A stretch of DNA of 64,000 nucleotides from positions 12,413,398 to 12,477,397 of the forward strand of contig OX459105.1 of NCBI GenBank assembly GCA_949775045.1, written 5' to 3'. Shown here piece by piece: positions 46,682 through 57,627 of the stretch. The notes beneath the pieces were generated by a model that had not been told where the DNA came from, ran no database searches, and saw only the letters and a program-made list of their open reading frames with translations. Positions within the stretch are counted from its first letter, which is position 1, and the number at the start of each line of letters is the position of its first letter. A program made the translations under genes and the position numbers. This DNA is from Metridium senile. Its lineage: Eukaryota; Cnidaria; Anthozoa; Actiniaria; Metridiidae.

Positions 46682-49368
46682 TTAACAGCCCCTCACAGCC
46701 AAATCTCTTTCTTTTTCGCACACATAGCCTATTTTTTGCGTCCACAAACACAATAGATCATTCCATGTCATTGCTCTTTTCGCAACAACCATCGATCCGC
46801 AGGCTTCTTTTATTGAATTAGGTTCGCCGCTATGCCAGTTCTTAAAATGGCTGGCAGCTAGGGATGAACCATCAACCCAGGTGAACCGACGTTTTGAATC
46901 TGAAAAAAAACATGAATAATATATCATAAACACTCATTTCAAAAAAACCTTATCGCAGCTTAAGCAATAAGCATCAAACCAAGACCGAAATAAATGCTGG
47001 TTTTGTGCTGCTAATGTATTGAAATCAGACTTCAGTGTTTTCTAAAATGCGAGCATCAGTTCACGTACTTGTTATTGTACAACGATTTTTGAAATAAGTG
47101 TATATGAAGATGGCTGCAATATGATGAAAATTATATGTGCACTGAGAAATATGCAAATGTGCTCTTTTATATGGGCTCCCTTTGTCCAATTGGTAGGGCT
47201 CCTTTTATTAAGGTATAATAGCATTTACTGTGCGTACATTTAGCTATATAGGGTGCAGGCTCAAAAGTCAATTATACGTAAAAAAAGATATGAACCGGAC
47301 TGTTGGTAGGTAGGCCAATGTAGGTAGGTAGGATTACTTCAGTGATAGATATATTCATCTCTTCAATCATTCATATTCATTCATTCATTTATTCCTTCAT
47401 TCATTCATTCATCCATCCATCCATCCATCCCTTCATTCATTCATTTATTGAATGATTAATTAATTGACTGACTGGATGTCTGGCTAGCTGACCCACATGC
47501 ATGCAATGATTAATTGTTTGATTCATTGAAACGGCAACATCATGCACTTAATTAATTCGATGAAGTAGTACCTGCAATGAACCCAATCCACCCAAATGCT
47601 GGGGCTGGGAAATATGTATGGAGAAGAATCCCCACATAGTTGTTTTCTTTTTGAGATGAAAGTACAACTAGGTCACCTCCCATGGAAAGGCAGTTCTTAC
47701 GTGCTACATACCAGCTGTTGGTTGGCTGGGCGGGCACGTTGTAACAGGATGGAGATCCTTCATAGCTTACCCAGCCTCTTGGACAGGGCACTGAAAAAAG
47801 ATTAGTTTAGTAAATATATAGTAAAAAAGAATAGAATAGTAAATAGATGATGGATAGAATCTAAAATTGTTAATTTTTTTGGCAGACACGCCAAGTTCTT
47901 TGCAACATTCGAACACGCATAATTTTATTCAGTATTTAGTCACTCAACCAGAAACATTAAACTACAAAAAGAAGCAATATCTCATTACAACTTTACTTGT
48001 TTTTGATAACGACTAATAGTAATATATTCTCACTGGCCATTGTCCCTAGGTCGATGATTAAGATATGGGAACGATAGAACTCCATTGTTCTTAGCTAAAC
48101 AATGAAAATAGATCCTGAGGGACAAGGTGCTGAGGCAATATTCGCATTAAAAAGTGGGCGGGAGGGTGGGGGACAAAAAATACTCGAGTAAACTTTCTAA
48201 ACGCCATAGGATTATTCCCCGCCCGGGGAGGGTACTCCCTTATATTTACTATACGGGGACGTTCCGCCAAATAGGGTATGGTTTTTTGCCTTGGCGTCTT
48301 GAATAGGGTATACAATTTAGTCTAATTTGTCTTAAATTGCCTTACCTAGGGTATACGATTTCCCCCTTAAGTCTTGGATAGGGTCTACTTTTTACCAATT
48401 TGTCTTGAAATAGGGTACATATTTTTAGGATTCTGCTGTCTTAAATAGGGTCAGGGTTTAGAGGTACCAGCGGAACGTCCCCGTCAGAAACTGGGTCAAG
48501 TACCCCCCCCCCCCCCCCCCCCCCGGATTCCCCGTAACATCCATTTTCCCCTTTCATCCTACTATCCGGTTTGGTGTTGTTCGTCTCGCCAGTTTGGGCA
48601 ACTAAGGATGAGCTAATACCCCGTTGCATTGTTTATATAGTCTTTCATATCATTAATCATGCATGTCCCTTGGGAGTAGAGGGCCAGTGGGAATAGTCAC
48701 TAAATAGGAACTATAATAATTACACATGGTCATGGTCAAGTTATGTGCACTTTTTAGAAATTTGTTTTATCAGTGCAAAGTTAAAAATTCGTTCTTTTTT
48801 TTTTCGTCTTTTCTTTTTCCTCGTACAATTCAACCACAACTTTCAAAAAACAAATTCACGCACCAAATTCAGTAATTCGAAATATTAATCTCGAACTCAT
48901 GCATATGTTATTACATATACATAAATCTTTTTTTATGTCTACTTTATACACGTACGAGAGTTTTTCTCCGGGGTATCCGGTTTTCCTCCGCAAAAAATCT
49001 AAAATTTGAGAAGTAATCAACATGTGAGAAATGTGCTAAAATATTTAGGGGCTGTTTATATGAACGCGAGTTGTCCCTGCTAGGCAGGATAACTTTATTG
49101 TTTTATATTCCCCTGGGGACACAAAAAAATAGAGTTATCCCGGCTAGCAGGGAACACTCGCCTTCATATATACAGCCCCTTAATGTAGGGGGAGTGAGTG
49201 TGAGTGTGTCGCGATCGAATACTTTTAAATAAGGGAGATTCAGTAACGACTCTCTGGATCCCAACGTGAAACAATGATTCGTTTTTATTTATACTCACGG
49301 TAAGTGCCTTTGCCAAACGAGTCCATCAGCACGACAAAAACCACGAAGACCGCGGCGTTTGAAAACAT
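46682..49368 (-). CDS. Secreted C-type lectin 1, three exons, 168 aa
   Basis: Exons 49299-49368, 47572-47790 and 46682-46899 (70, 219 and 218 nt) join in frame at GTGAGT and GTACTA donors. Residues 1-20 (MFSNAAVFVVFVVLMDSFGK) form a signal peptide. One C-type lectin domain follows: CPRGW and SCYNV open the fold, then WYVARKNCLSMGGDLVVLSS, then FGWIGF. The calcium/sugar site comes next, with EPN (the mannose/GlcNAc-type signature) in HSGEPNS and WND in MTWNDLLC. The terminal Cys is in GYVCEK. The six expected cysteines are present, so the domain looks functional. Such lectins bind microbial or self glycans outside the cell. It lies divergently, about 2.2 kb from lectin gene 2. Confidence 0.9.
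46900..47571. other. Lectin 1 intron 2
   Basis: The intron includes a TTCATTCATTCATTCA/TCCATCCATCCATCC tandem tract at about 47360-47450 and a solo CAACGATTTTTGAAATAAG fragment near 47080 that matches the CACCYATTTC MITE tip. Confidence 0.6.
47935..48730. repeat. Repeat cluster in lectin 1 intron 1
   Basis: This includes a copy of the 9.6-kb repeat (CACTCAACCAGAAACATTAA) and a block from about 48217 to 48530. That block is bounded by GGGGACGTTCCGCC-type and GGCGGAACGTCCCC-type sequences, with several AATAGGGTA units and a C-homopolymer of about 20 bases at 48505-48524. The block is probably a MITE. Confidence 0.55.
49048..49179. mobile_element. 132-bp MITE with TTA duplication
   Basis: GGGGCTGTTTATATGAACGC and the near-complement ending ATATATACAGCCCC are flanked by TTA (49045-49047, 49180-49182). 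Inner arms share CCCTGCTAG/CTAGCAGGG. It is PIF/Harbinger-like. Confidence 0.82.
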
Positions 49369-49927
49369 CTCGGAGGTTGAAATTGAAGTATGATAAAATA
49401 TCGTCTTCAGTGAGTTAATTAAGTCCAAAGGAAAATCATATGAAATGGTGAATCACTTAAAGTTATATAATAGCATTGTTAAACAATATCGCGTTAGAAC
49501 AACATTTTTTTTCAAGTTCGAACACGAATTTTATTTTAAACAAACATAACTAATGGCTAATTCAAAAGTAAATAAGCAGCTTGCACTAAATGTCATATAT
49601 TGAGCAATCGTATCGAAGACGGAAAAATTGAAATGAGCCGGTGGGTTTACTTCATGTTATAAAATTCATGAATAATTAATGAGCAATTGACAAAAGAATT
49701 CACGTGCACGTCCGTGACTGAGGTTGTATATCCGATACAGATTCGTCCTGATTTGGATAAGTTTTAACTTGAACTTTCTCGGCCAGATTTACTTTTATCT
49801 TGACAATTTTAGTAAAATATTAAAGAACTAATGTTGGAGTTTCATAAGTGCTATACAATATTCGTGTCCGATCTGTATGAGATATACAGTGGCGAGTCGA
49901 AGACGATCGGCGGCACTCATATTGTAT

Positions 49928-50145
49928 TAGCCTCCTCCGCAGGCATCTCTTAGGCAGAAAAAACGAAGAAAAAGAAAAAAACACGTCGCAGGCTTCCTGT
50001 GGCATATGGCAAAAATGACTGAAGGGGGGAGGAAGAAGGAAAGGGGGCTCGTCACCAGGCTTCGTCGTCCTCGAATTTCCAACACAGGAACCCCAAAATC
50101 ACAAAACTCACTCTCGGACTCAGGAGTTGCCTGCGGAGGAGGCTT
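49928..50145. mobile_element. 218-bp MITE with 9-bp duplication
   Basis: TAGCCTCCTCCGCAGGCA at the left and TTGCCTGCGGAGGAGGCTT at the right. ATATTGTAT is duplicated at 49919-49927 and 50146-50154. It is the reverse-orientation relative of 25190-25373. Confidence 0.88.
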
Positions 50146-50630
50146 ATATTGTATATAGTACTTATATGCTTGTGCTTGCCGTATAAAGAGGAATTTACTC
50201 AGTGGCGCGTAGATATCAAAATTATAGTGAGCTCCCGTGTGGGCCCAAGGCCCCCTCGAGCGGAGCACCATATGCTTAAGACAAAATAGTAATGCATCGA
50301 GTCGAATTTTCATGTCGTACTACAGGAAACACAAGCGCATGTTCGTATAACAACGTCCGTGTACATCGCGAGGCTGATTAAATTGGCTGTTTACATTTCG
50401 GCGGGATTAAATTTCCGTGGAAGAGTAAAGACTGTCTACAAGAATGTCAAAGAAGAATTGAAAAAGAAGCGACTTTATTCCTTGTGAAAATTGTCTTAAA
50501 ATCGCTTCACTCAGCACAGTTTATTAAAGGATTTTCGAGCTTTGCAGTTGTCTTTCCTATTTATTTATTTATTTACCTACCTACCTAACTATTTGCCTAG
50601 CATTTTTCATTCTATAAGTGTTTTGTTATA

Positions 50631-50886
50631 CACCTATTTCAATTAACGTTGTGAATCTGGAATGGTTGATCTGAGACCGATAGGAATTGTGGGAGTTCAT
50701 TAAATTTCAAATACATTGTTTTAATCACACTTGAATGGTGCTAGATTACGGATAACAGTATTTCAGAAGTAAACATTAATATTCAAGAGTCATTATGATA
50801 GTGCATTTGCAGTTTAACGAGCTCCCACAATTCCTATCGGTCTCAGATCAACCATTCCAGATGGACAACGTTAATTGAAATAGGTG
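50631..50886. mobile_element. 256-bp MITE, CACCTATTTC family, TA duplication
   Basis: The ends CACCTATTTCAATTAACGTT and AACGTTAATTGAAATAGGTG are complementary. Inner arms share TGATCTGAGACCGATAGGAA. TA flanks both sides. A solo half-copy lies near 21800-21870 (TTGGTCTGAGACCGATTTGA). Confidence 0.88.
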
Positions 50887-51121
50887 TATACCAACTGTCA
50901 AAGAACAACAATAACGTAGCTATGACCAACGATGTTTAATTAATCGACTTGCGGTTTTGTTATTTCCCGGTAAATAATATATTGTTACCCGCTGAGAGTC
51001 GTTGCCGCGGAAACATCCAAATTTGTTCCTTTCACGTGATACCCTCTCGCCCAATCAAAGTGCGAGAAAAATGAACTTTGACAGTTGGTATATACTAATA
51101 TGTACTTATTACTTAGTGGGA

Positions 51122-51190
51122 GGGCCGGACGGGAAAATATTTGAGGTCCGTACAAATGACCACTTACAAGAGCCAAATATTTTCCCGTCC
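51122..51190. repeat. Hairpin upstream of lectin gene 2
   Basis: GGACGGGAAAATATTTG and its complement CAAATATTTTCCCGTCC are separated by about 32 bases, roughly 330-400 bases ahead of the lectin 2 start. It may be a MITE remnant or a cruciform-forming promoter element. Confidence 0.65.
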
Positions 51191-51814
51191 GCCACGGACG
51201 GTTTTTACAGCCCGCTCAGTAAACAAAACACGTGACTTGACTTGACTGCAAGGTTTTTATTAAGGGCGAGCGAGTGGGGAAATACGGTTATATGATAGAA
51301 ACTAATATAACATTTGGCGTGCTCTTTCAGTTAACTGACATTCTCGTTATAGCACAGAGTATTTCACTCTTTTGAAAACAGTTGCGCAGTTGTGTTGTCA
51401 CGCAACAGTTTGCTTTTTGTTTGGCACAAGGTGCGCCTGCGCGGGAGACGATATATAAGTAAGCGTTAGCCGAGTGAAAGCATACTTCATAACCTTGTTC
51501 TATCACGTGAGGTACCACTATGTTTCCCAAAGCTACCGTACTGGTTTTCCTCTTCCTAGTGGAGATGATACCGTTTGCCAATGCAAAACCTGCCTTAAAC
51601 TACCGTAAGTAAATGAAAGCCTCATATACCACTAGGACATTAAGCGATCGACGCATCCTGTTACTCATCGCAGGAGTAGAACTGGATCGAGTTGAAATAC
51701 TCAGAGGTATTTTTACTCGTCTATGACTAACATTTCAAGGAAAAATATATTTTTCATAATAAAAGAAAAAAAAAACTTTTTTTCTGATAGTTTGATAATA
51801 AATTACCTATAATT

Positions 51815-51908
51815 TAGACAGTTTGATGTGTAATATGGCTTAAAGGCTCGTCAAAATACAGCGTCTCAATTGTAAAATATCCAGCCATATTACACATCAA
51901 ACTGTCTA
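51815..51908. repeat. 94-bp perfect hairpin in lectin 2 intron 1
   Basis: TAGACAGTTTGATGTGTAAT and ATTACACATCAAACTGTCTA are exact inverted copies, with the arms extending through ATGGCT/AGCCAT. It is a small MITE or hairpin. Confidence 0.85.
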
Positions 51909-53137
51909 GTAAGATATAAGTATCTAAGTATCCATAGTCACTTACTGCAAAAACTACTGAAAAGGAGTTACTCGAATAACAGAGAAGATCGATGTATTCA
52001 CAAGAAAAAGCCTTTAATTTGTAACAGTAGCAAAAGAACAACATATTTCACAAACTCAACTCACATATGATCTATGCCAGAGCTGGGTCTCGAATTGAAC
52101 CACAGCGGTCAGAAGAGCACCGAGAGGTTTGTAAACGATTTAATAATTAATTAATACAATAATAAATACATAATTAACACAGGCGCATGTTTTCCTTGTA
52201 TTTTAGCAAGACCTTATGTTTGCTTATGTTTTGAAATAACGTTTGTGGCTGGTGCAAGTCCAGTCATGTATTCATTTTCTTGGACGCCATGTTTGCCATC
52301 AACCGGTTACTGTTAAACTCACGGTACAAAATATCTTGACAGTCGAGATTTTGGAAAAATGTCCGGTCGGTCGATTTGTCCGTTAATAATATGTTATTTC
52401 AACCCCCTAACACTTGTCTCTTTTCAGGGCCCTGTCCCCATGGTTGGGTAGGCTATGCAGGATCTACATCCTGTTACAAGGTCCCCAGTACACCAACCAA
52501 CAGCTGGTATGTAGCACGTAAGAACTGCCTTTCCATGGGAGGTGACCTAGTTGTACTCTCCTCGACCAAAGAAAATAACTATGTGGCGATTCTTCTCCAT
52601 ACATATTTCCCATCCACAACATTTGGGTGGATTGGATTAATTGCAGGTAACACCGCTAGGATATACCTTAACTTTATTAACCTTGGGTGGCATAGGTGAC
52701 GTAGTGGTTCACTTATTTTCACAAGCTAACTACTTATGCTCTCTTGAAAAAATACGGTTTTTTTTCTTGCGGTCGAATTATCCTCGTTGACTCCCACAAA
52801 GGACTGGTGTGTCTTACAACCAATACTTTATGCTTTAGCTGATGTATATGAGCTCATGAATATCATATTTGTCTGTCCTAATCGATACGTATCCCATTCC
52901 TATTATCTCCTTCCAATCAGCAATGGAGTCCATTTCTCCACAAATAATACCGTATCTATTTATGTTATCTATCTAGATTCAAATCGAAACTTCATCTGGG
53001 TTGATGGTACACCATTGAATTCAAAGGCCAACAATTTCGTGAATTGGAACGAAGGCGAACCTAATAACAAAGAAGAAAATTGCGGAACTATGGTTGTAGA
53101 TATGACAAACAAATGGAATGATTATATGTGTCCAGGC

Positions 53138-54527
53138 TGTATCACCCGTAAATGTAATAACAACCGTAAATGTAATACCCACCGCAAATGTAATAAAAAT
53201 CAACCGTAAATGTAATACCCACCGTAAATGTAATAACTATCAACCGTAAATGTAATAACCGACCCCACCGTAAATGTAATAAAATTTAACCATAAATGTA
53301 ATAATCCAAACCCACCGTAAATGTAATAACATTCAACCGTAAATGTAACAAGTGTTTACACTGTAATTTAACTGAGCTTCAATACAGCATTGCAATACAG
53401 CATTGTGACGTCATGACGTCATCAACCAAAGGGAAAATGCATAGTGCATAATTGGAAGAATTAAAGATCTGTAAAATATGTATAATATTTTCCGCGACAT
53501 GCACGTGAGTATGATTGGCTCTAGACCGGCACTCCGTGACACCTAATTGAAAGACGTCCTACATAATATGTGACAATTGATGTGAGCTCTGTGGGCTTCA
53601 AGAATATTTCTACAGCCTCTTATGCAATTTCAATTTAAAAAAATTATTTTGTAAGGGTTCTTGTATATATTATTACAGGTGACTCGGCAGGTAACTCGGC
53701 AGCCTTTCATAACTGAAGATTCTCAAATTGCAAGAAGGTAATCCAGTTAGATATTTACAAGCATGGCCGAGACACTGGATTTAAACTAAAAGGAATCAGG
53801 AAAAAATAAAGCCTTAAATCAGGGCAGGATTCGAATCCGAAAACTCCCCAAGTGCAAAAATAAAAACCGTTCTGATCACTGACTCTATCTGGTCTGTGTT
53901 TCTTTTTCCTATCTTGTCGTTGCACATTTCTACTGAGAGTCCCATTTTCAGTTTCCCATTATTCATCCTAATGATAGTTCGGCTACTCGCGTGTTCCATT
54001 CGCATTTTAATTTGCATTCGTACTTGAAAATTATGTAAAAATATCATTTTATGTAGATGCTAATTAAAAGTACAAGCCTTATATTGTTGACCAATATAAC
54101 AGGGTACAGGGTACTCACAATCACTACAGTACATTCAGCATTCACATTCAGCATTTATATCAAACAGAAGTTCAAGATCACTTTGGAAAAAAAAAGAGAT
54201 ATTCCCTTTAGTTGCTGACGTCATAATGTCACGTGTTCATTTACAGTAAAGGAGGGAATACTAATTGCTATGCAATGCTGTATTGAAGTTCAGTTAAATG
54301 ACAATATAAACACTTGTTACATTTACGGTTGAATGTTATTACATTTACGGTGGGTTTCGGTTATTACATTTATGGTTACATTTTATTACATTTACGGTTG
54401 GGTCGGTTATTACATTTACGGTTGATAGTTATTACATTTACGGTGGGTATTACATTTACGGTTGATTTTTATTACATTTACGGTGGGTATTACATTTACG
54501 GTTGTTATTACATTTAAGGGTGATACA
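53138..54527. mobile_element. 1390-bp non-autonomous element with minisatellite inverted ends
   Basis: The ends read TGTATCACCCGTAAATGTAA and, complemented from the right, TGTATCACCCTTAAATGTAA. Both continue for about 210 bp as tandem ACCGTAAATGTAATAA-type units in opposite orientation (53150-53350 and 54307-54515). CAGGC is duplicated at 53133-53137 and 54528-54532. The interior (53350-54305) has no recognisable protein; it includes TGACGTCATGACGTCATCA and is inversely similar near both ends (AACACTTGTTACATTTACGG-type). I cannot assign the superfamily: the 5-bp duplication and TGTA..TACA termini fit none that I know well. Confidence 0.85.
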
Positions 54528-54734
54528 CAGGCAGCGTAAAATTGGGTTATGTCTGCGAAAAACATAAATAGTTTATTAAAGTTCGCTTTCAGTGAAAACA
54601 TATGACAACATAAACGGAAAGTAATGTTAACAAGTCAGCTTGTAATCAAAGAAATCAGCAAATATAATAAACTGAAAAGTAATTAAATGTGTTATTGATG
54701 TTTGTTTGTTGCTCGTTCTTCGACACTTAGACGC

Positions 54735-56123
54735 CTATTGCTGACACTGTTATTCTTAAAGGCTCGAGACTGGCACATCTTTATGGACTGCCGAAAACAC
54801 ACAAAACGAAATTAGCCATGCGCCCGATTCTCACAGCAACGGGCACATATAAATATGCCCTTGCAAAGTGGCTCGATAACAAGCTCAAGCCCCTGTCTAC
54901 CAACAAGCACACCATCACTGACATATTTGAATTCACAGATATCATCCAAGGTCACAAGATCAGTACCGGTGAAATCTTAGTGTCCTATGATGTGCAATCA
55001 CTTTTCACTAACGTGCCCCTAGACGAGACCATACATATTCTCGTGAATAAGGCCTTCACGGATGACTGGTTCAACAACACATACAGCCTTAACATCACCA
55101 AAACCGACCTCGTCGAGTTGTTAAGTATCGCAATGAAAAACCAACTGTTCCAATTCGATGGTGCACTTTACGAGCAGACAGATGGGATCGCCTTTATGTG
55201 TTCAGTCGAAGCAAACCTTGAAAAGGAGGGTCAACTTCCTGTCTTCTACATGAGATATGTCGATGACACGCTCACTACACTCCCGGATGTTCATTCAGCT
55301 ATCACCTTGCTACGCATCCTTAACCACGCCCATCCCGCCATTAACTTCACAATGGAGGTCGAGACAGAAGGTATGCTACCTTTCTTGGGTGTTGAATTGC
55401 ACAACCGAGCGCCTGATATCGAGACTAAGGTTTACGTGAAGCCTACGAACACAGGACTGCTACTCCATCACCAAATTAAAGTCACGTTGACAGTCGGTAC
55501 AAGCGAGGCCTATACTAACAACAATGTTAGACCGCGCCTACCGGCTATCATCCTCATGGACCTACTTCTCCGATGAGTGCGATCGCCTCAGGGATGTGTT
55601 TGTTCGACTGAAATACCCACCTAGCCTGATCAACTCTACCATCAAGAACTTTGTATCTTCAAGAGTAACAACAACGCTCTCTACGCGAGAGCCAGAGGAA
55701 CTTGTTCGTGTTGTCATCCCTTTTAAGGACCAGGTGTCCGCAGACACTGTGAAAAAGCAGCTCAAAGATCTTAGCACAAACGTCGGTACCATTATCGAGC
55801 CCATCTTTACCACCCGTAAGCTTGAAGAAGATCTCAAAACACGAGAGATGAAACCTACTATTGTGAATCAACAACGTGTCGTCTACTCTTTTAAATGTGA
55901 CCTGTGCGATGCAGGTTATGTGGGTTTCACAAATGGACACCTTCATGTACGCGTTGAACAGCACAAGCAAAAATCTTCATCTATATATAAACACTATCTT
56001 AAAGAACATAATACTACTGCTCCTGACGACTTAATTAATAACTTTATTGTCCTTAAGAAATGCTCTAATACTGAATTTGACTGCCTGCTGCAGGAGATGC
56101 TGTACATCAGGGAATTAAAATGA
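54735..56123 (+). mobile_element. Penelope-like retroelement fragment with GIY-YIG end, decayed
   Basis: Reading frames encode a Penelope-type reverse transcriptase: HLYGLPKTHKTK, LVSYDVQSLFTNVPLDET (first catalytic Asp), YMRYVDDTL (YVDD) and LPFLGVELHN. A second frame from about 55524 continues the protein to a GIY-YIG-like endonuclease (FKCDLCDAGYVGFTNGHLHV, ending at 56123). The 5' part of the RT is missing. Residues normally lying between DGIA and FMCSVE are deleted, and the two halves are in different frames near 55490-55570, so it is inactive. Penelope elements use the GIY-YIG nuclease to nick the target. It lies just after the severed lectin 2 exon. Confidence 0.88.
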
Positions 56124-56216
56124 ATGTACAGTCGGATTCCATCCGTGCCAAATTATTTACATAAATTAGTTTCTTTATAAGCGAAATTACTGCATATTGT
56201 AATTATTATTAAAAAA

Positions 56217-56785
56217 TTCATGAATAATTAATGAGACATTTTCAAAAGAAATCAAGACCATGACGAGTGTTGTAAATCTGATACAACACTAGTGTTGTAT
56301 ATCCTGATTTGCATAAGTTTCAACTGGTAATTTTACGGCAAAATTTATTTTAATCTTGAAAATTTTGGTAAAATATGAAAGAGCTAACCTATACATTTTT
56401 TAAGTAGTTTACAACATTCGCGTCCGTGTTGTATCGGCGATACAATCGCGCGCCTTCGGCTTGCGATTGTATCTGCCGATACAACACGGCCGCTCATGTT
56501 GTAAACACTACTTAAAAAATTCATGAATAATTAATGAGACATTTTCAAAAGAAATCATGACCATGACGAGTGTTGTAAATCTGATACAACACTAGTGTTG
56601 TATATCCTGATTTGCATAAGTTTTAACTGGTAATTTTACGGCAAAATCTATTTTAATCTTGAAAATTTTGGTAAAATATGAAAGAGCTAACCTAGACATT
56701 TTTTAAGTAGTTTACAACATTCGCGTCCGTGTTGTATCGGCGATACAACACGGCCGCTCATGTTGTAAACACTACTTATTTGATA
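56217..56785. repeat. Two 300-bp direct repeats after the Penelope-like element
   Basis: Copies start at 56217 and 56520 (TTCATGAATAATTAATGAGA, GAGTGTTGTAAATCTGATAC, TGATTTGCATAAGTTT). The first holds a long palindrome around GTGTTGTATCGGCGATACAA (56426-56492); in the second it is shortened. A related copy is at about 49665-49880. They may be repeated Penelope 3' ends or an independent repeat. Confidence 0.75.
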
Positions 56786-56871
56786 ATGGACCGTGATGGC
56801 TCCGAAACGTCAAAAATGTATTTCTTTACTAAGTCTCATTTTTACGTCATTATGTGTTTCAAAATCATTAC

Positions 56872-57075
56872 TTATAAAAATTTTACATATTGTTGTCTAT
56901 TTGAGAGATAGCTATTAAACCAATCAAGCGGAATACCTCGAAGTCCATATCTCTGAAGTTTGTTTAATAGTATATGGTGGTTGACCGTATCAAAAGGTTT
57001 AGAGAAGTCTAAAAATATACCATACATATATGACCATGATGGTGAGGATGACAAGCAAGACATGACAATGTTCAT
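56872..57075 (-). mobile_element. LINE reverse transcriptase fragment (CR1/L2/Jockey-like)
   Basis: The minus-strand frame reads GIFLDFSKPFDTVNHHILLN, then GIPLDWFNSYLSNRQQYV, the classic LINE RT block around the first catalytic Asp. Only about 65 residues remain, truncated on both sides. Confidence 0.85.
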
Positions 57076-57627
57076 GACTGATGATGATGATGATGACTAA
57101 CCTTGAGGATGATGATCATGGCTCCGAAACGTCATAAAATTATTTCCTTACTTAGTCTCATTTTAACATCCTTAACCCTTTGGTGACGGCCCTGTTATAG
57201 CCTGCGTTACATCCGGTTTATTCCCCGTAATAACCGTCTGCGAAATAACGAACATATTCGTGTTATGAGACCCCCAGCGAATAGCAGGAAAATATATAAT
57301 AGATGCTGATTGGCTGTTGACCTTTCAAATTCTAACGAGTCTTCCCATTGGTTCGATTACTCGCCTCAGTCTTTCCCGTTTACAAATCTAACATGGCATC
57401 GAACGAAAAGAATGTTTATATTCGGCCCGCGCGGAGCTCCGCTATAAGTCTTTACCAACCAGGAAGGGGGGTTGGATAATATCTAGTATAGCCCTTGTAG
57501 TTGTTATAGATAGCCTGTACCCAAAAATGTGTAAAATTCTACCCAATATACATGTACACTTTGTAACTCAAGGTACTGAATAAAATTGAATTGAATTGAA
57601 TTGAATAGATTATGTTGTCGTTTTCAG
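57076..57627. other. Stretch before the orphan lectin exon
   Basis: This contains a GATGATGAT tract and a GGCTCCGAAACGTC motif at 57120-57133, also seen at 56798-56811. A retroposon-like tail ending in (TTGAA)n lies at about 57574-57606, just ahead of the lectin exon. No first lectin exon is visible. Confidence 0.5.

Larger units (their letters stand above)
49369..51519. other. Intergenic region between divergent lectin genes 1 and 2
   Basis: This shared upstream region of about 2.15 kb holds a relative of the Penelope 3' repeat (about 49665-49880), the MITEs at 49928-50145 and 50631-50886, and a hairpin at 51122-51190. Promoters for both lectins must lie inside, but I see no certain TATA element. 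Confidence 0.5.
51520..54571 (+). pseudogene. C-type lectin 2, last exon interrupted by a 1.39-kb insertion
   Basis: Exons 51520-51604, 52428-52646 and 52977 onward (85 and 219 nt for the first two) join in frame. A signal peptide (MFPKATVLVFLFLVEMIPFA) is followed by a C-type lectin domain with CPHGW, WYVARKNCLSMGG, an EPN motif in NEGEPNN and WND in NKWNDYMC. After YMCPG the exon runs into a mobile element at 53138. As the DNA stands the frame adds a Cys/Lys-rich tail and stops at 53207-53209, giving 178 aa and losing the last conserved cysteine. The missing end (SVKLGYVCEKHK, stop at 54569-54571) survives beyond the insert, directly after the second copy of the 5-bp duplication, still in frame. 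Either the gene is newly broken or the altered form is used. Confidence 0.88.
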
